In this document: positions 9,521 through 19,470 of the stretch, piece after piece
Layout of the letters: each line of letters begins with the position of its first letter
How positions within the stretch are numbered: position 1 is the first letter of the stretch
Assembly: GCF_001278075.1 (NCBI RefSeq)
Contig: NZ_CP011340.1
Span: 8,367,501 to 8,431,500, forward strand
Length of the DNA stretch: 64,000 nt
Direction: 5' to 3'
From: Streptomyces pristinaespiralis
GTDB taxonomy: Bacteria; Actinomycetota; Actinomycetes; Streptomycetales; Streptomycetaceae
The notes under the pieces: model-generated
Seen by the model: only the letters and a program-made list of their open reading frames with translations
What the model was told of the DNA's origin: nothing
Databases searched by the model: none
Program-made: the position numbers and the translations under genes

Positions 9521-10123
9521 ATGCGACAGAACCCACAACGCCGCACCGCGCTGCTGGACGCGGCCATCGAAGTCCTGGCCCGCGACGGCATGCGCGGCCT
9601 GACCCTGCGCGCGGTGGACGCCGAGGCCGGCGTCCCCGTCGGCACCTGCTCCAACTACTTCGCCCACCGCGGCCAGCTGCTCGGCCAGATCATGTCGCGC
9701 ACCCGGGAGCGCCTGACCCCCGACCCCGCGGAGCTCGCCGACACGCTCACCGCCCCGCGCGACCACCACCTCGTCGCCCGCCTGCTGCGCCAGGTCCACC
9801 AACGCATGGACAACGACCGCGCCAGCTACCTGGCGATGCTCGAACTGCGCCTGGAGGGCGCCCGCCGCCCCGAACTGGGCGCCGAGCTCAACAAGGGCCT
9901 CGCCGCGGAGCTCGAGACGAACATCCGCTTCCACCTCGACACCGGGCTGCCCGGCGACCGCACCGACGTCGTCCTGCTCTACCTCGCCGTCCACGGCATG
10001 ATCGTCGACGATCTCACCGTCCCGGCCGTCCTCGACGGCCGTGCCCCCGCCCTCATCGACGAACTCACCACCCGCCTCCTCGCCCGCCCCGCCACCGACG
10101 CCCACCCCGCCACCGACGCCTGA
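9521..10123 (+). CDS. TetR-family transcriptional regulator
   Basis: 200 aa. The N-terminal HTH spans about residues 10-55 (LLDAAIEVLARDGMRGLTLRAVDAEAGVPVG then YFAHRGQL), followed by a helical ligand domain of TetR_C type. GAGAAGGAA precedes the ATG. It lies just upstream of the FAD oxidoreductase-P450 pair in the same direction and probably controls it or the divergent PKS genes. No perfect operator was recognised in the 162-bp upstream gap. Confidence 0.85.
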   Translation: MRQNPQRRTALLDAAIEVLARDGMRGLTLRAVDAEAGVPVGTCSNYFAHRGQLLGQIMSRTRERLTPDPAELADTLTAPRDHHLVARLLRQVHQRMDNDRASYLAMLELRLEGARRPELGAELNKGLAAELETNIRFHLDTGLPGDRTDVVLLYLAVHGMIVDDLTVPAVLDGRAPALIDELTTRLLARPATDAHPATDA

Positions 10124-10269
10124 CCGCCGCCCCGCGGCCGCCCCCAGGGCCGAAGCCGCGCCGGGCACCGGACCCGCCCGACGCCCCGCACGCACCCGCC
10201 CCGGGACCGGAGCGCCGCCGTCCGCCCCGCCTTGCACGCCTGTTGCGAGCCGCCCGCTTTGCTCGCAGC

Positions 10270-11964
10270 ATGGCGAAACGCAAAGAGTGGGATGCCGTCG
10301 TCGTCGGCTCCGGCATCGGCGGCCTCGTCTGCGCCGCCTACCTCGCGGTGAGCGGACTGCGCGTCCTCGTGCTCGAACAGCACGACGTCGCCGGCGGCAA
10401 CAGCCATGTCTTCCGGCGCCGCCGCCGCTACGAGTTCGACGTCGGCATCCACTACCTCGGCGACTGCGGACCCGGCGGCCTGCTGCCCTCCGTCTTCGGC
10501 GGCCTGGGCCTCGCGGACCGGATCACCTACCTGCCCATGGACCAGGACGGCTTCGACCGCATCGTCGTGCCCGGCCTCACCCTCGACGTGCCCGCGGGCT
10601 GGGACGGCTACCGCAAACGCCTCAAGGAGGCGTTACCCGGCGATGCCGCCGGCATCGACACGTTCACCTCGATCTGCTCCGCCGTCGGCGCGGAGGGACG
10701 CAGCGCCCTGCTGAGCGAGACGGACCTCACCGACGAGCAGTTCGCCGCCCGCAGCCCCGCCTTCACCGCCTGGGAACAGCGCACCCTGGCCGACCTGTTC
10801 GACCACTGCGGCCTCTCCACCCGGGCCCGTACCGTCCTGGCCGCCCACGCGCCCACCTACGGACTGCCGCCCGGCCGGTGCCCGCTGCCCACCCACGCGG
10901 CGATCATCGACCACTACCTGCACGGCGCCTACTACCCAAAGGGCGGCGGCCAGATGCTGCCCGCCGGTCTCGTCGAAGTCATCGAGTCGCACGGCGGCGA
11001 GGTCCGCACCCGCGCCCGGGTCGAACGCATCCTCGTCACCTCCGGCCGCGCCCGCGGCGTCACCCTGACCGACGGCGAAGTCGTCACCGCACCACTGGTC
11101 GTCTCCAACGCCGACTACACCCGCACCGTCCAGAACCTCGTCGGCGAGGAGCACTTCGAGCCCGGCACGGTACGACGCACCCGCGGCTCCACCATGTCGC
11201 TTCCCTTCGCCGTCCTGTACGTCGCCCTCGACACCACCCTCCCCGAGCGCCCCAACGCCAACCTGTGGTGGTACCGGCACACCGACATCGACACCGGTTT
11301 CCGGCAACTGGCCGAACACCGCATCGACCCGGTGCCGTTCCTGTTCGTGTCCTTCTCCTCCCTCAAGGACCCCGCCGCCCGCAACATCGCCCCCGAAGGA
11401 CACAGCAACTTCCAGGTGATGACCCTCGTCCCGCCCGACCACGCCTACTGGGGAGCCGACGCCGGGCCCGCCGACGGCGGCCGCTACCGCCGCACCGACC
11501 TCTACCGGCGCCGCAAACAGGAACTCACCGACGCGATGCTGAACGCCGCCGAGGAGGCACTCGGCCCCTTCCGCGGCCACATCACCCACCTAGAGGCCGC
11601 CACCCCCCTCACCCACGAGCGCTACATCCACTCCCGCGGCGGCACCCCCTACGGCCTGGCCGGCTGGGGAGCGACCGGCGAACGCCCCGACACCACCACC
11701 GGCGTCGAGGGACTGCACGTCGTCGGCACCAGCATCCGCTACGGCTCCGGCATCGAAGGCGTCGCCACGGGCGCCATGATGTGCGCCTCCACCATCCTCG
11801 GCCGCCGCCTCGTCCCCGAGGTCACCCGCGGCGCCGTCCTCGCCGACCGGTCTCTTCTGCCGCACCGGGGCGAGGACTTCGACCCGCTCGCCGTCTCCCG
11901 CGGCAGGGCCCGCCGCCACGCCCGCGGCCTCGCCCGTATCGACACCGCCCGCCGCCCGGCATGA
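10270..11964 (+). CDS. CrtI/CrtO-like FAD-dependent oxidoreductase
   Basis: 564 aa. The N-terminal Rossmann motif VVVGSGIGGLVCAAYLA is followed by a conserved E (VLEQHDVAGGNSH). The central and C-terminal parts match the phytoene desaturase / carotenoid isomerase / retinol saturase superfamily, including a C-terminal FAD-contact region (GLHVVGTSIRYGSGIEGVATGAM). It probably desaturates or saturates an isoprenoid or polyene-like lipid. No phytoene synthase is present, so the substrate is unknown. The P450 gene follows after 23 bp, suggesting an operon of two sequential oxidations. No strong SD precedes the ATG. Confidence 0.8.
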   Translation: MAKRKEWDAVVVGSGIGGLVCAAYLAVSGLRVLVLEQHDVAGGNSHVFRRRRRYEFDVGIHYLGDCGPGGLLPSVFGGLGLADRITYLPMDQDGFDRIVVPGLTLDVPAGWDGYRKRLKEALPGDAAGIDTFTSICSAVGAEGRSALLSETDLTDEQFAARSPAFTAWEQRTLADLFDHCGLSTRARTVLAAHAPTYGLPPGRCPLPTHAAIIDHYLHGAYYPKGGGQMLPAGLVEVIESHGGEVRTRARVERILVTSGRARGVTLTDGEVVTAPLVVSNADYTRTVQNLVGEEHFEPGTVRRTRGSTMSLPFAVLYVALDTTLPERPNANLWWYRHTDIDTGFRQLAEHRIDPVPFLFVSFSSLKDPAARNIAPEGHSNFQVMTLVPPDHAYWGADAGPADGGRYRRTDLYRRRKQELTDAMLNAAEEALGPFRGHITHLEAATPLTHERYIHSRGGTPYGLAGWGATGERPDTTTGVEGLHVVGTSIRYGSGIEGVATGAMMCASTILGRRLVPEVTRGAVLADRSLLPHRGEDFDPLAVSRGRARRHARGLARIDTARRPA

Positions 11965-11987
11965 GCCCGAGCCCCGAGGAGCACCCC

Positions 11988-13346
11988 ATGACCCACCCGC
12001 CCCTGCCCCTGCCCGCCGCGCCCGGCGCCGCCACCGCCACCGCACCACCCGGCCCCCGGCCGTTCGTCCTGGACCCCGCCGGCCGCGACCTGCACGGCGA
12101 GGCCGCCCGCCTGCGCGCCCTCGGCCCGGCCGTCCTCGTCGAACTCCCCGCCGGCATCCGGGCCTGGTCGATCAACACCCACGACCTCCTCAAGACCCTC
12201 CTCACCGACGACCGCGTCTCCAAGGACCCGCGCCGCCACTGGCCCGCCTGGCAGCGCGGCGAACACCACGACACCTGGATCCGCACCTGGGTCGGCGTCC
12301 ACAACATGGACACCGCCTACGGCCCCGAACACCGCCGGCTGCGCAAACTCGTCGCCCCGACCTTCACCGGCCGCCGCACCCGGGCCATGCTGCCCCGCGT
12401 CCGCCACGCCGCCGACCGCCTCCTCGACGCCCTGGCGGACACCGCCCCCGGCGACATCGTCGACCTGCGCGCCGCCTACGCCCACCCCCTGCCCATGCAG
12501 GTCATCTGCGACCTGTTCGGCGTCCCGGAAACCTCCCGCCCCCGCCTCGCCCGCCTCATGGCCCGCGCCATGGACACCACCCTCACCCCCGACGAGGCCG
12601 AACAGACCGTCCACGAGGTCGACGACGCCCTCACCGCCCTCGTCGCCCACCGCCGCAGCCACCCCGGCGACGACCTGACCAGCGCCCTCGTCGCCGCCCG
12701 CGACGACGACGGATCACACCTGAGCGAACGCGAACTCCTCGACACCCTCCTGCTGGTCATCGGTGCCGGCAACGAGACCACCGTCAACCTCATCGGCAAC
12801 GCCGTCCACGCCCTGCTCACCCACCCCGACCAGCTGCGCCTGGTCCTCGACGGCACCGTCTCCTGGCACGACGCCATCGAGGAGACCCTGCGCTGGGCCC
12901 CCAGTGTCGCCAACGTCCCCCTGCGCTACGCCGTCGAGGACATCGCGCTGCCCGGCGGCCCCACCATCCGCAAGGGCGAGGCGATCCTCGCCGCCTACGC
13001 CGCCGCGGGCCGCGACCCGGACAGACACGGCCCCACCGCCGACCGGTTCGACATCACCCGCCCCGGCAGGGGAGCGGCCGAACACCTCGCCTTCGGACAC
13101 GGCGTCCACTTCTGCCCCGGCGCCCCGCTCGCCCGCACGGAAGCGGCCGTCGCACTGCCCGCCCTCTTCGACCGTTTCCCCGGGATCCACCTCGCCGCCG
13201 CACCCGGCGGACCGGCCCCCACGGAAGGTTTCATCGCCTACGGACACCACACCCTCCCGGTCCGCCTCACCGCACTCCACCCGGCCGCCAGGAATCCTCG
13301 GCTCCGACTCGAGGAACCTGGCGCTGCCCGGAACGGCTCGGTTTGA
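11988..13346 (+). CDS. Cytochrome P450
   Basis: About 452 aa, bacterial class I size. Visible signatures are the I-helix GAGNETT, the K-helix EETLRW (ExxR) and the heme loop FGHGVHFCPGAPLAR with the axial Cys. The ATG behind GAGGAG was chosen; an earlier ATG at 11961 overlaps the upstream stop codon and would add nine residues. It needs ferredoxin partners that are not encoded nearby. Substrate unknown; context suggests it acts on the product of the FAD oxidoreductase or on the polyketide. Confidence 0.9.
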   Translation: MTHPPLPLPAAPGAATATAPPGPRPFVLDPAGRDLHGEAARLRALGPAVLVELPAGIRAWSINTHDLLKTLLTDDRVSKDPRRHWPAWQRGEHHDTWIRTWVGVHNMDTAYGPEHRRLRKLVAPTFTGRRTRAMLPRVRHAADRLLDALADTAPGDIVDLRAAYAHPLPMQVICDLFGVPETSRPRLARLMARAMDTTLTPDEAEQTVHEVDDALTALVAHRRSHPGDDLTSALVAARDDDGSHLSERELLDTLLLVIGAGNETTVNLIGNAVHALLTHPDQLRLVLDGTVSWHDAIEETLRWAPSVANVPLRYAVEDIALPGGPTIRKGEAILAAYAAAGRDPDRHGPTADRFDITRPGRGAAEHLAFGHGVHFCPGAPLARTEAAVALPALFDRFPGIHLAAAPGGPAPTEGFIAYGHHTLPVRLTALHPAARNPRLRLEEPGAARNGSV

Positions 13347-13355
13347 CTGGCCCGC

Positions 13356-14189
13356 ATGACACCTGACACACCCACAGCAGCCACCCGTCCGACCCTCGTC
13401 ACCGGCGGCACCGGCAAGACAGGACGCCGCGTCGCCGAGCGGCTCTCCTTACGCGGCCTGCGGCCCCGTACGGGATCGCGCACCGGCACCCCGCCCTTCG
13501 ACTGGAACGCCCCCGCCACCTGGGACGCCGCCCTCGACGGCATGGGCTCGGTCTACCTCAGCTACTACCCGGACCTGGCCTTCCCCGGCGCCGCCGACAC
13601 CGTCGGCGCGTTCTGCCGCACCGCCGTCGCCGCCGGCGTCCGCCGCATCGTCCTGCTCTCCGGCATCGGCGAGGAAGGCGCCCGCGCCGCAGAGGACCGC
13701 CTCAAGGCCTCCGGCGCCGAATGGACCGTCGTGCGCTCCAACTGGTTCGACCAGAACTTCTCCGAGTGCTTCTTCCTGCCGCCGGTCCTCGCCGGCGAAC
13801 TCGCCGTCCCCGCCGCCGACACCGTCGCCCCCTTCGTCGACGCCGACGACGTGGCCGACGTCGCCGTCGCCGCCCTCACCGACCCCGCCCACACCGGCCG
13901 CACCTACGAACTGTCCGGCCCCCGGCTGCTCAGCTTCGCCGACATCGCCGACGAACTGTCCAAGGCGACGGGCCGCACCATCACCTACCGCCCCGTCACC
14001 GTCGAGGAGTACCGCACCATCCTGAAGGACGCCGGCCAGGACCAGACCTACGCCGACGTCTTCGCCGTCTTCCTCGACGGCCGCAACGCCCACCTCGTCG
14101 ACGGCGTCCGCCAGGTCCTGCACCGCGAACCGCGCGACTTCACCGACTTCGCCCGCGAGACCGCCGCCACCGGCGTCTGGACCCCCTGA
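13356..14189 (+). CDS. NmrA-like NAD(P)-binding reductase
   Basis: 277 aa atypical short-chain dehydrogenase. The N-terminal TLVTGGTGKTGRRVAERL is the dinucleotide motif (GGTGKTG); LLSGIGEEGA and WTVVRSNWFDQNF fit NmrA/QOR2-type proteins, which either reduce small molecules or sense NADP. It starts 9 bp after the P450 stop and is probably cotranscribed. A strong hairpin closes the unit. Confidence 0.8.
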   Translation: MTPDTPTAATRPTLVTGGTGKTGRRVAERLSLRGLRPRTGSRTGTPPFDWNAPATWDAALDGMGSVYLSYYPDLAFPGAADTVGAFCRTAVAAGVRRIVLLSGIGEEGARAAEDRLKASGAEWTVVRSNWFDQNFSECFFLPPVLAGELAVPAADTVAPFVDADDVADVAVAALTDPAHTGRTYELSGPRLLSFADIADELSKATGRTITYRPVTVEEYRTILKDAGQDQTYADVFAVFLDGRNAHLVDGVRQVLHREPRDFTDFARETAATGVWTP

Positions 14190-14207
14190 CCCGCACCCGC
14201 CCCGCCC

Positions 14208-14235
14208 GGGTGTCCGGGACACGTCCCGGACACCC
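14208..14235 (+). terminator. Hairpin terminator after the P450 unit
   Basis: A perfect 12-bp stem (GGGTGTCCGGGA / TCCCGGACACCC) with a CACG loop lies 18 bases after the reductase stop. Confidence 0.65.
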
Positions 14236-14313
14236 CGGGCCCTCCCACCGGCCGCGTGCCCCGTGCCACGGTGACCGCCCATCACCGGAAACCACTCGCA
14301 GGAGGCAGCCGCC

Positions 14314-14685
14314 ATGCGCCAGCACCGACAGGTCCGCCACCGCACCACCGCGACGATCATGGCCACCGCCGCGGCCCTGACCGCCACCGTCTCCGCCACG
14401 ACCACGGCCACCGCCGCACCCGCCGACCGCTGCAGCCAGGCCGCCCCCGCCCGCGCCGACAACCCGTACACCACCACCCACACCGCCCTGGACGCCGCAC
14501 CGCTGCGCATGGGCCCCTACGGCGAGTGCTACCGCCTCCAGACCTACCCGGCGGGCACCCGGATCGAGGTCCGCTGCTTCATCGTCAACGAGTACGGGAA
14601 CACCTGGTCCTACGTCCCCGGAGCCGGCTGGATCTGGGACGGCCACCTGTCGGGCAACGGCTCGCCCCACCGCTGCATCGTCTGA
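14314..14685 (+). CDS. Small secreted SH3-like protein
   Basis: 123 aa with a signal peptide (basic MRQHRQVRHR, then an Ala/Thr-rich stretch ending ATAAPA). The mature part has four cysteines and an SH3b-like pattern (LRMGPYGECYRLQTYPAG ... WSYVPGAGWIWDGHLSG) typical of secreted actinomycete wall-associated proteins. CAGGAGG precedes the ATG. Hairpins before and after suggest a single-gene transcript. No enzymatic function is apparent. Confidence 0.75.
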   Translation: MRQHRQVRHRTTATIMATAAALTATVSATTTATAAPADRCSQAAPARADNPYTTTHTALDAAPLRMGPYGECYRLQTYPAGTRIEVRCFIVNEYGNTWSYVPGAGWIWDGHLSGNGSPHRCIV

Positions 14686-14727
14686 CCGACCCGGACACGC
14701 CCCGGCCCACCGGCCCCCGCCCTGCCG

Positions 14728-14760
14728 CACCGGCCCGCCCGCACGCCGGGCGGGCCGGTG
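14728..14760 (+). terminator. Hairpin terminator
   Basis: A perfect 14-bp stem (CACCGGCCCGCCCG / CGGGCGGGCCGGTG) with a 5-base loop lies 42 bases after the stop of the secreted protein. Confidence 0.65.
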
Positions 14761-14780
14761 TGTCCGTCACACGACCGCTG

Positions 14781-14805
14781 ATGTGACGAACTGTCATGTG
14801 ACGAA
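14781..14805. repeat. Direct repeat of ATGTGACGAA, 15-bp spacing
   Basis: ATGTGACGAA occurs twice with a 15-bp period, about 110 bp before the small gene that follows, in a locally AT-richer patch. It could be a direct-repeat binding site. Confidence 0.4.
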
Positions 14806-14912
14806 ATGCCATAGGGGACATTCGGGTGGCAATGCTCCCGTACTGCAACTGCCGCCGCCGCAGCGCAGTCCTTGCCACCACAGACACCGCACCACCCCTC
14901 AGGGAGGCAGAC

Positions 14913-15188
14913 ATGACCGCCTGGCACACCACCACCGGGACCACCACCATCGACCCCTACCGCTTCCCCGGCGCCACGGACGACTACCTGCTGCCCGCGC
15001 CCCGGCCCGGCCAGCGCGTCCCCCTCCCGCTCGAGCCGGCCGACCGCCGCCGCCTGGACCTGCACGCCGCCCTGACCACCGCCGGCATCGCCCCGCTGCC
15101 CGGCGACCTCGCCGCCATCGACGCGCTCTGCGCCCTCGACGACACCACCCACGCCGCCCTCCAGCGCTGGATCACCCGCAAGCCGTGA
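14913..15188 (+). CDS. Hypothetical protein, 91 aa
   Basis: I do not recognise this protein. It has a Thr-rich N-terminus, a proline-rich segment (LLPAPRPGQRVPLPLEP) and a C-terminal helical part (LAAIDALCALDDTTHAALQRWITRK). It is acidic, with no signal peptide or membrane segment. AGGGAGG in front of the ATG supports translation. Confidence 0.55.
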   Translation: MTAWHTTTGTTTIDPYRFPGATDDYLLPAPRPGQRVPLPLEPADRRRLDLHAALTTAGIAPLPGDLAAIDALCALDDTTHAALQRWITRKP

Positions 15189-15275
15189 CCAGGACCGCCC
15201 CCACCCCGCACCGGGTGGCCGGGCCGCGTCCCACCCGCCCGCCCGGCCCCGCGCCCGGCCGCGTACCGTTCCCCC

Positions 15276-15773
15276 ATGCCCCGCCTCGAACCCCTGCACG
15301 CCGGCCACGCCGACGCCCTGCTCGCCTTCGAACGCGACAACCGGGCCTACTTCGCCGCCCACGTCCCCGACCGCGGCGACGACTACTTCACCCACTTCGC
15401 CGCCCGCCTTGCCGCCCTGCTCGCCGAACAGGCCGCGGGAATCTGCCGCTTCCACGTCCTCGTCGACGACGCCGGTGCGATCGTGGGCCGCGTCAACCTC
15501 GTCGACCTCGTGGACGGCGGCGCCGAACTCGGCTTCCGTGTCGCCGAGAAGGCCGCCGGAAAGGGCCTCGCCACCACGGCCGTCCAGCAGGTGTGCACGC
15601 TCGCGGCCACCGCCTACGGCCTGAACACCCTGCACGCGGCGGCCACCGTCGCCAACACCGGTTCGCGGACCGTCCTGACCCGCAACGGCTTCACGGAAAC
15701 GGGCACCACCGTCCTCGACGGCCACCCCGCACTGCGCTTCACCCGCCCCCTCACCCCGCCCGCCCCGGCATGA
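15276..15773 (+). CDS. GNAT acetyltransferase, RimJ/RimL type
   Basis: 165 aa. The first strand (MPRLEPLHAGHADALLAFE), the acetyl-CoA loop (AEKAAGKGLATTAVQ, Q/RxxGxG/A-like) and the C-terminal strand (NTGSRTVLTRNGFTETGT) fit the GNAT fold as in N-terminal or ribosomal-protein acetyltransferases. There is no SD; a TACCGT -10-like hexamer sits 6 bases before the ATG, the spacing of a leaderless Streptomyces transcript. Substrate unknown. Confidence 0.8.
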   Translation: MPRLEPLHAGHADALLAFERDNRAYFAAHVPDRGDDYFTHFAARLAALLAEQAAGICRFHVLVDDAGAIVGRVNLVDLVDGGAELGFRVAEKAAGKGLATTAVQQVCTLAATAYGLNTLHAAATVANTGSRTVLTRNGFTETGTTVLDGHPALRFTRPLTPPAPA

Positions 15774-15873
15774 CCCACCGCCCGGTCCCGAACGGCCCCG
15801 GCTCGACGCCGGGGCCCTCGTCACCGGGGCGCGGGTCGTCCATGGAGCGGCGGATCCGTCCCGGGAAAAGGAA

Positions 15874-15907
15874 GATCCCGGCTGGACGGGGGGGACCAGC
15901 CGGGATC
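15874..15907 (-). terminator. Intrinsic-type terminator, minus strand
   Basis: A perfect 12-bp stem (GATCCCGGCTGG / CCAGCCGGGATC) with a 10-base loop. Read on the minus strand it is followed by TTCCTTTTCCC, so it ends leftward transcription, either of the rox mRNA or of a short transcript from the gap. Confidence 0.6.
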
Positions 15908-16255
15908 GGTACAGGGTGGGCACGGAGGGCGGTCGCCTCTCGGCGAGGGGCTCCACAGGGCTTCAGCCGAACGATCTTCCCCATGGGCTGCAGGTGAGGC
16001 CCGGGGACACTGTCCCCTCCGCGACCACATACATGTGAACGGTAAACCATCCCGGGTTGTTCCCGGCACTCGCCCCACCCGCCCCGCGCGCCCCACCAGC
16101 CTCCGAACCCCCTCGCGTCCACCGCACCGTGATGCGGCCCCGACGGACGGTGACCGACCCGGCCCGGGGTGGCGGCGCGGCACCCCAGGGCGGGAGGCCC
16201 CGCGCCGGACCCGGCCCGAGACCGGTCCCGCCCGTGCGGGGCCGCGACCGCGCGC
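15908..16255. other. Convergent gap between GNAT and rox
   Basis: No convincing gene. A minus-strand frame (MGKIVRLKPCGAPRREATAL onwards) runs through the terminator and is probably not a protein, but the stretch 15910-16060 could be a short untranslated RNA ending at the terminator. Confidence 0.3.
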
Positions 16256-17818
<1,563 letters not shown>

Positions 17819-17837
17819 TCATTCTGCGGCACCCCCC

Positions 17838-17856
17838 GGGCCTTGCCGCAAGCCCC
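17838..17856 (-). promoter_or_regulatory. Rifamycin-associated element (RAE)
   Basis: On the minus strand these 19 bases read GGGGCTTGCGGCAAGGCCC, identical to the RAE consensus as I remember it. RAE is found upstream of rifamycin-inactivation genes in actinomycetes. The core is palindromic (CTTGC-G-GCAAG) and flanked by C/G runs. Confidence 0.88.
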
Positions 17857-17879
17857 CCGGGGCGCTATAAGTTGAGAGT

Positions 17880-17905
17880 GGCAAGGAGCGGGTAACCTCC
17901 TTGCC
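17880..17905 (+). terminator. Hairpin near the RAE
   Basis: A perfect 9-bp stem (GGCAAGGAG / CTCCTTGCC) followed by TTTCCCTTTTCC on the plus strand. It could insulate the methyltransferase gene or be an attenuator; no plus-strand gene ends just before it. Confidence 0.45.
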
Positions 17906-18009
17906 TTTCCCTTTTCCTGGGCGCTCAGAAAGAGACGTCGAAGCAGCCGATGTCGGTGAAGGCCACCTCAAGGCCCTCGGCACGCCGCCCGCCCTCTAGA
18001 GTCACGCCG

Positions 18010-18693
18010 GTGACCGACCTCTCCTACCTCGCCGACGTCCGGGAGTCGTACGACTCCGTCGCCGCCGAATACGCCCGACGGGTCAAGTTCCCGGCCGAGT
18101 TGGACCCGCTGTCCCGCGCCATGCTCGCGGCGTTCGCCGAGGCCGTGCGGACGGCCGGCCGCGGGGCCGTCGCGGACATGGGATGCGGTCCCGGCCGGGT
18201 GACGGCGCACCTGGCGGAGCTGGGGGTGCCCGCGTTCGGCATCGACCTGTCGCCCGCGATGGTCGGACTGGCCCGGCAGGCGTACCCGGAGCTGCGTTTC
18301 ACCGTCGGGTCGATGACCGCGCCGGCGATCGGCGACGACGAACTCGGCGGCATCCTCGCCTACTACTCCGTCCACCACACGCCACCGGAACTGCTGCAGG
18401 TCGTGTTCGGCGAATTCCGCCGCACGCTGGCACCCGGGGGCCTCCTGATGATGGCCGGCCCGGTGGGATCCGGTGAGCATCTGCGTCCGACACAGGCGTA
18501 CGGCGGCCGCCCGGTGTCCTACGGGTCCTACCTGACGCCGCCGGACCGGCTCGCCGAACTGCTGGAGGCGGCCGGCCTCGTGGTCACCGCACGCCTGCTG
18601 CAGGCGCCCGACGAAGGAACGAAGAGAACCATCGCCACCTTCCTCGCCCAAAAGCCCGAGCTCCCGAACGCCGGGGGCACGACCGCCTGTTGA
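18010..18693 (+). CDS. SAM-dependent methyltransferase
   Basis: 227 aa class I methyltransferase. Motif I is VADMGCGPGRVTAHL, the acidic end of strand 2 is FGIDLSPAM, and the post-motif region LAYYSVHHTPPELL plus GGLLMMAGPV follow the Methyltransf_11/25 pattern. The GTG start (VTDLSYLADV) was preferred because a TAGAGT -10 hexamer lies 7 bases upstream, a leaderless arrangement; an ATG at 17950 would add 20 low-complexity residues. Substrate unknown. Confidence 0.8.
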   Translation: MTDLSYLADVRESYDSVAAEYARRVKFPAELDPLSRAMLAAFAEAVRTAGRGAVADMGCGPGRVTAHLAELGVPAFGIDLSPAMVGLARQAYPELRFTVGSMTAPAIGDDELGGILAYYSVHHTPPELLQVVFGEFRRTLAPGGLLMMAGPVGSGEHLRPTQAYGGRPVSYGSYLTPPDRLAELLEAAGLVVTARLLQAPDEGTKRTIATFLAQKPELPNAGGTTAC

Positions 18694-18726
18694 CGCGGAC
18701 GGACGACGCCGGGGCGGTTGCCTGTC

Positions 18727-19278
18727 TCAGGGCAGCCGGTGCCGGACCCCGTCCCAGGCCAGGAGGAGATCACGCGTCGGACCGGGCCCCGTCCGGCCGA
18801 CGAGGTCTGCCAGATGGGCCGTCAGGTTCTTGTGCCGCCGCAGCTCGCGGAGCTGCTCGATGGGCAGTTCACGCCAGCGGTCACCGAGCGCACCGGCCTG
18901 CGAGGGCGTGAGACGCAATGTCCCGAGCGTGTCGGACGCCAACGCGTCCGGGCTCCGGTCGGGATCGTCGTCGTCGGGACCGAGATGGTCGATGATCCAC
19001 ATCCGGAGCGTGAAGTCCTGCGTGGCCGCGCGTGTCCGGTCTTCAAGACCGTCACCATGCGCACGCCGGTTCGCCAGCAGGGAGAGCTTGGCCCACCGCA
19101 GGCGGGCCTCCGCGGGCCGGTCGTCGTCATAGGCACGGCCCTGCGCGACGATACGTACTGCCTCGAGGTGCCTGCCGTGCTCGTTCACGGCCATCGCGTG
19201 GAGCCGTTCGAAGCTCCACGTGCCGAGTCCGGGCTCCTGATCCTCCCGGCCCGTGCCGGTGCTCGTGCCCGATGCCAT
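18727..19278 (-). CDS. Hypothetical protein, 183 aa
   Basis: I do not recognise a family. The protein is rich in charged residues and Leu/Arg, mostly helical (WSFERLHAMAVNEHGRHLEA, WRELPIEQLRELRRHKN), with an Asp-rich loop (GPDDDDPD). GGAAAGGA precedes the ATG at MASGTSTG. A longer frame would run through a 9-bp repeat giving FALFALFALFA, which is probably untranslated. Confidence 0.5.
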   Translation of the reverse strand: MASGTSTGTGREDQEPGLGTWSFERLHAMAVNEHGRHLEAVRIVAQGRAYDDDRPAEARLRWAKLSLLANRRAHGDGLEDRTRAATQDFTLRMWIIDHLGPDDDDPDRSPDALASDTLGTLRLTPSQAGALGDRWRELPIEQLRELRRHKNLTAHLADLVGRTGPGPTRDLLLAWDGVRHRLP

Positions 19279-19294
19279 CCCCACATCCTTTCCG

Positions 19295-19336
19295 GCGAAC
19301 AGCGCGAACAGCGCGAACAGCGCGAACAGCGCGAAC
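19295..19336. repeat. 9-bp tandem repeat GCGAACAGC
   Basis: Four full copies of GCGAACAGC plus a six-base partial copy, in the leader region of the minus-strand hypothetical gene. Confidence 0.85.
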
Positions 19337-19470
19337 GGTCCGAGCTGTTCGAGCAGCGGTCGGCGAACAATATGAACGCAAAGATCAGCCGCATGGTTTC
19401 CCGGCCCCTGTCTCCCTAGCATCAGCGCCGACGACGCACCGATGCGCGCCCGCGAGGACGAGGAGCCGCC

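Noticed and set aside
5164..11964. A plus-strand frame of over 2200 codons
   Set aside because: It is antisense to the PKS and then merges into the real FAD oxidoreductase frame. The upstream part is low-complexity Gly/Arg/Pro sequence produced by GC-biased codon positions.
17950..18009. Earlier ATG start for the methyltransferase
   Set aside because: It would add 20 Arg/Pro/Ser residues outside the fold, and a TAGAGT hexamer supports a leaderless GTG start at 18010.
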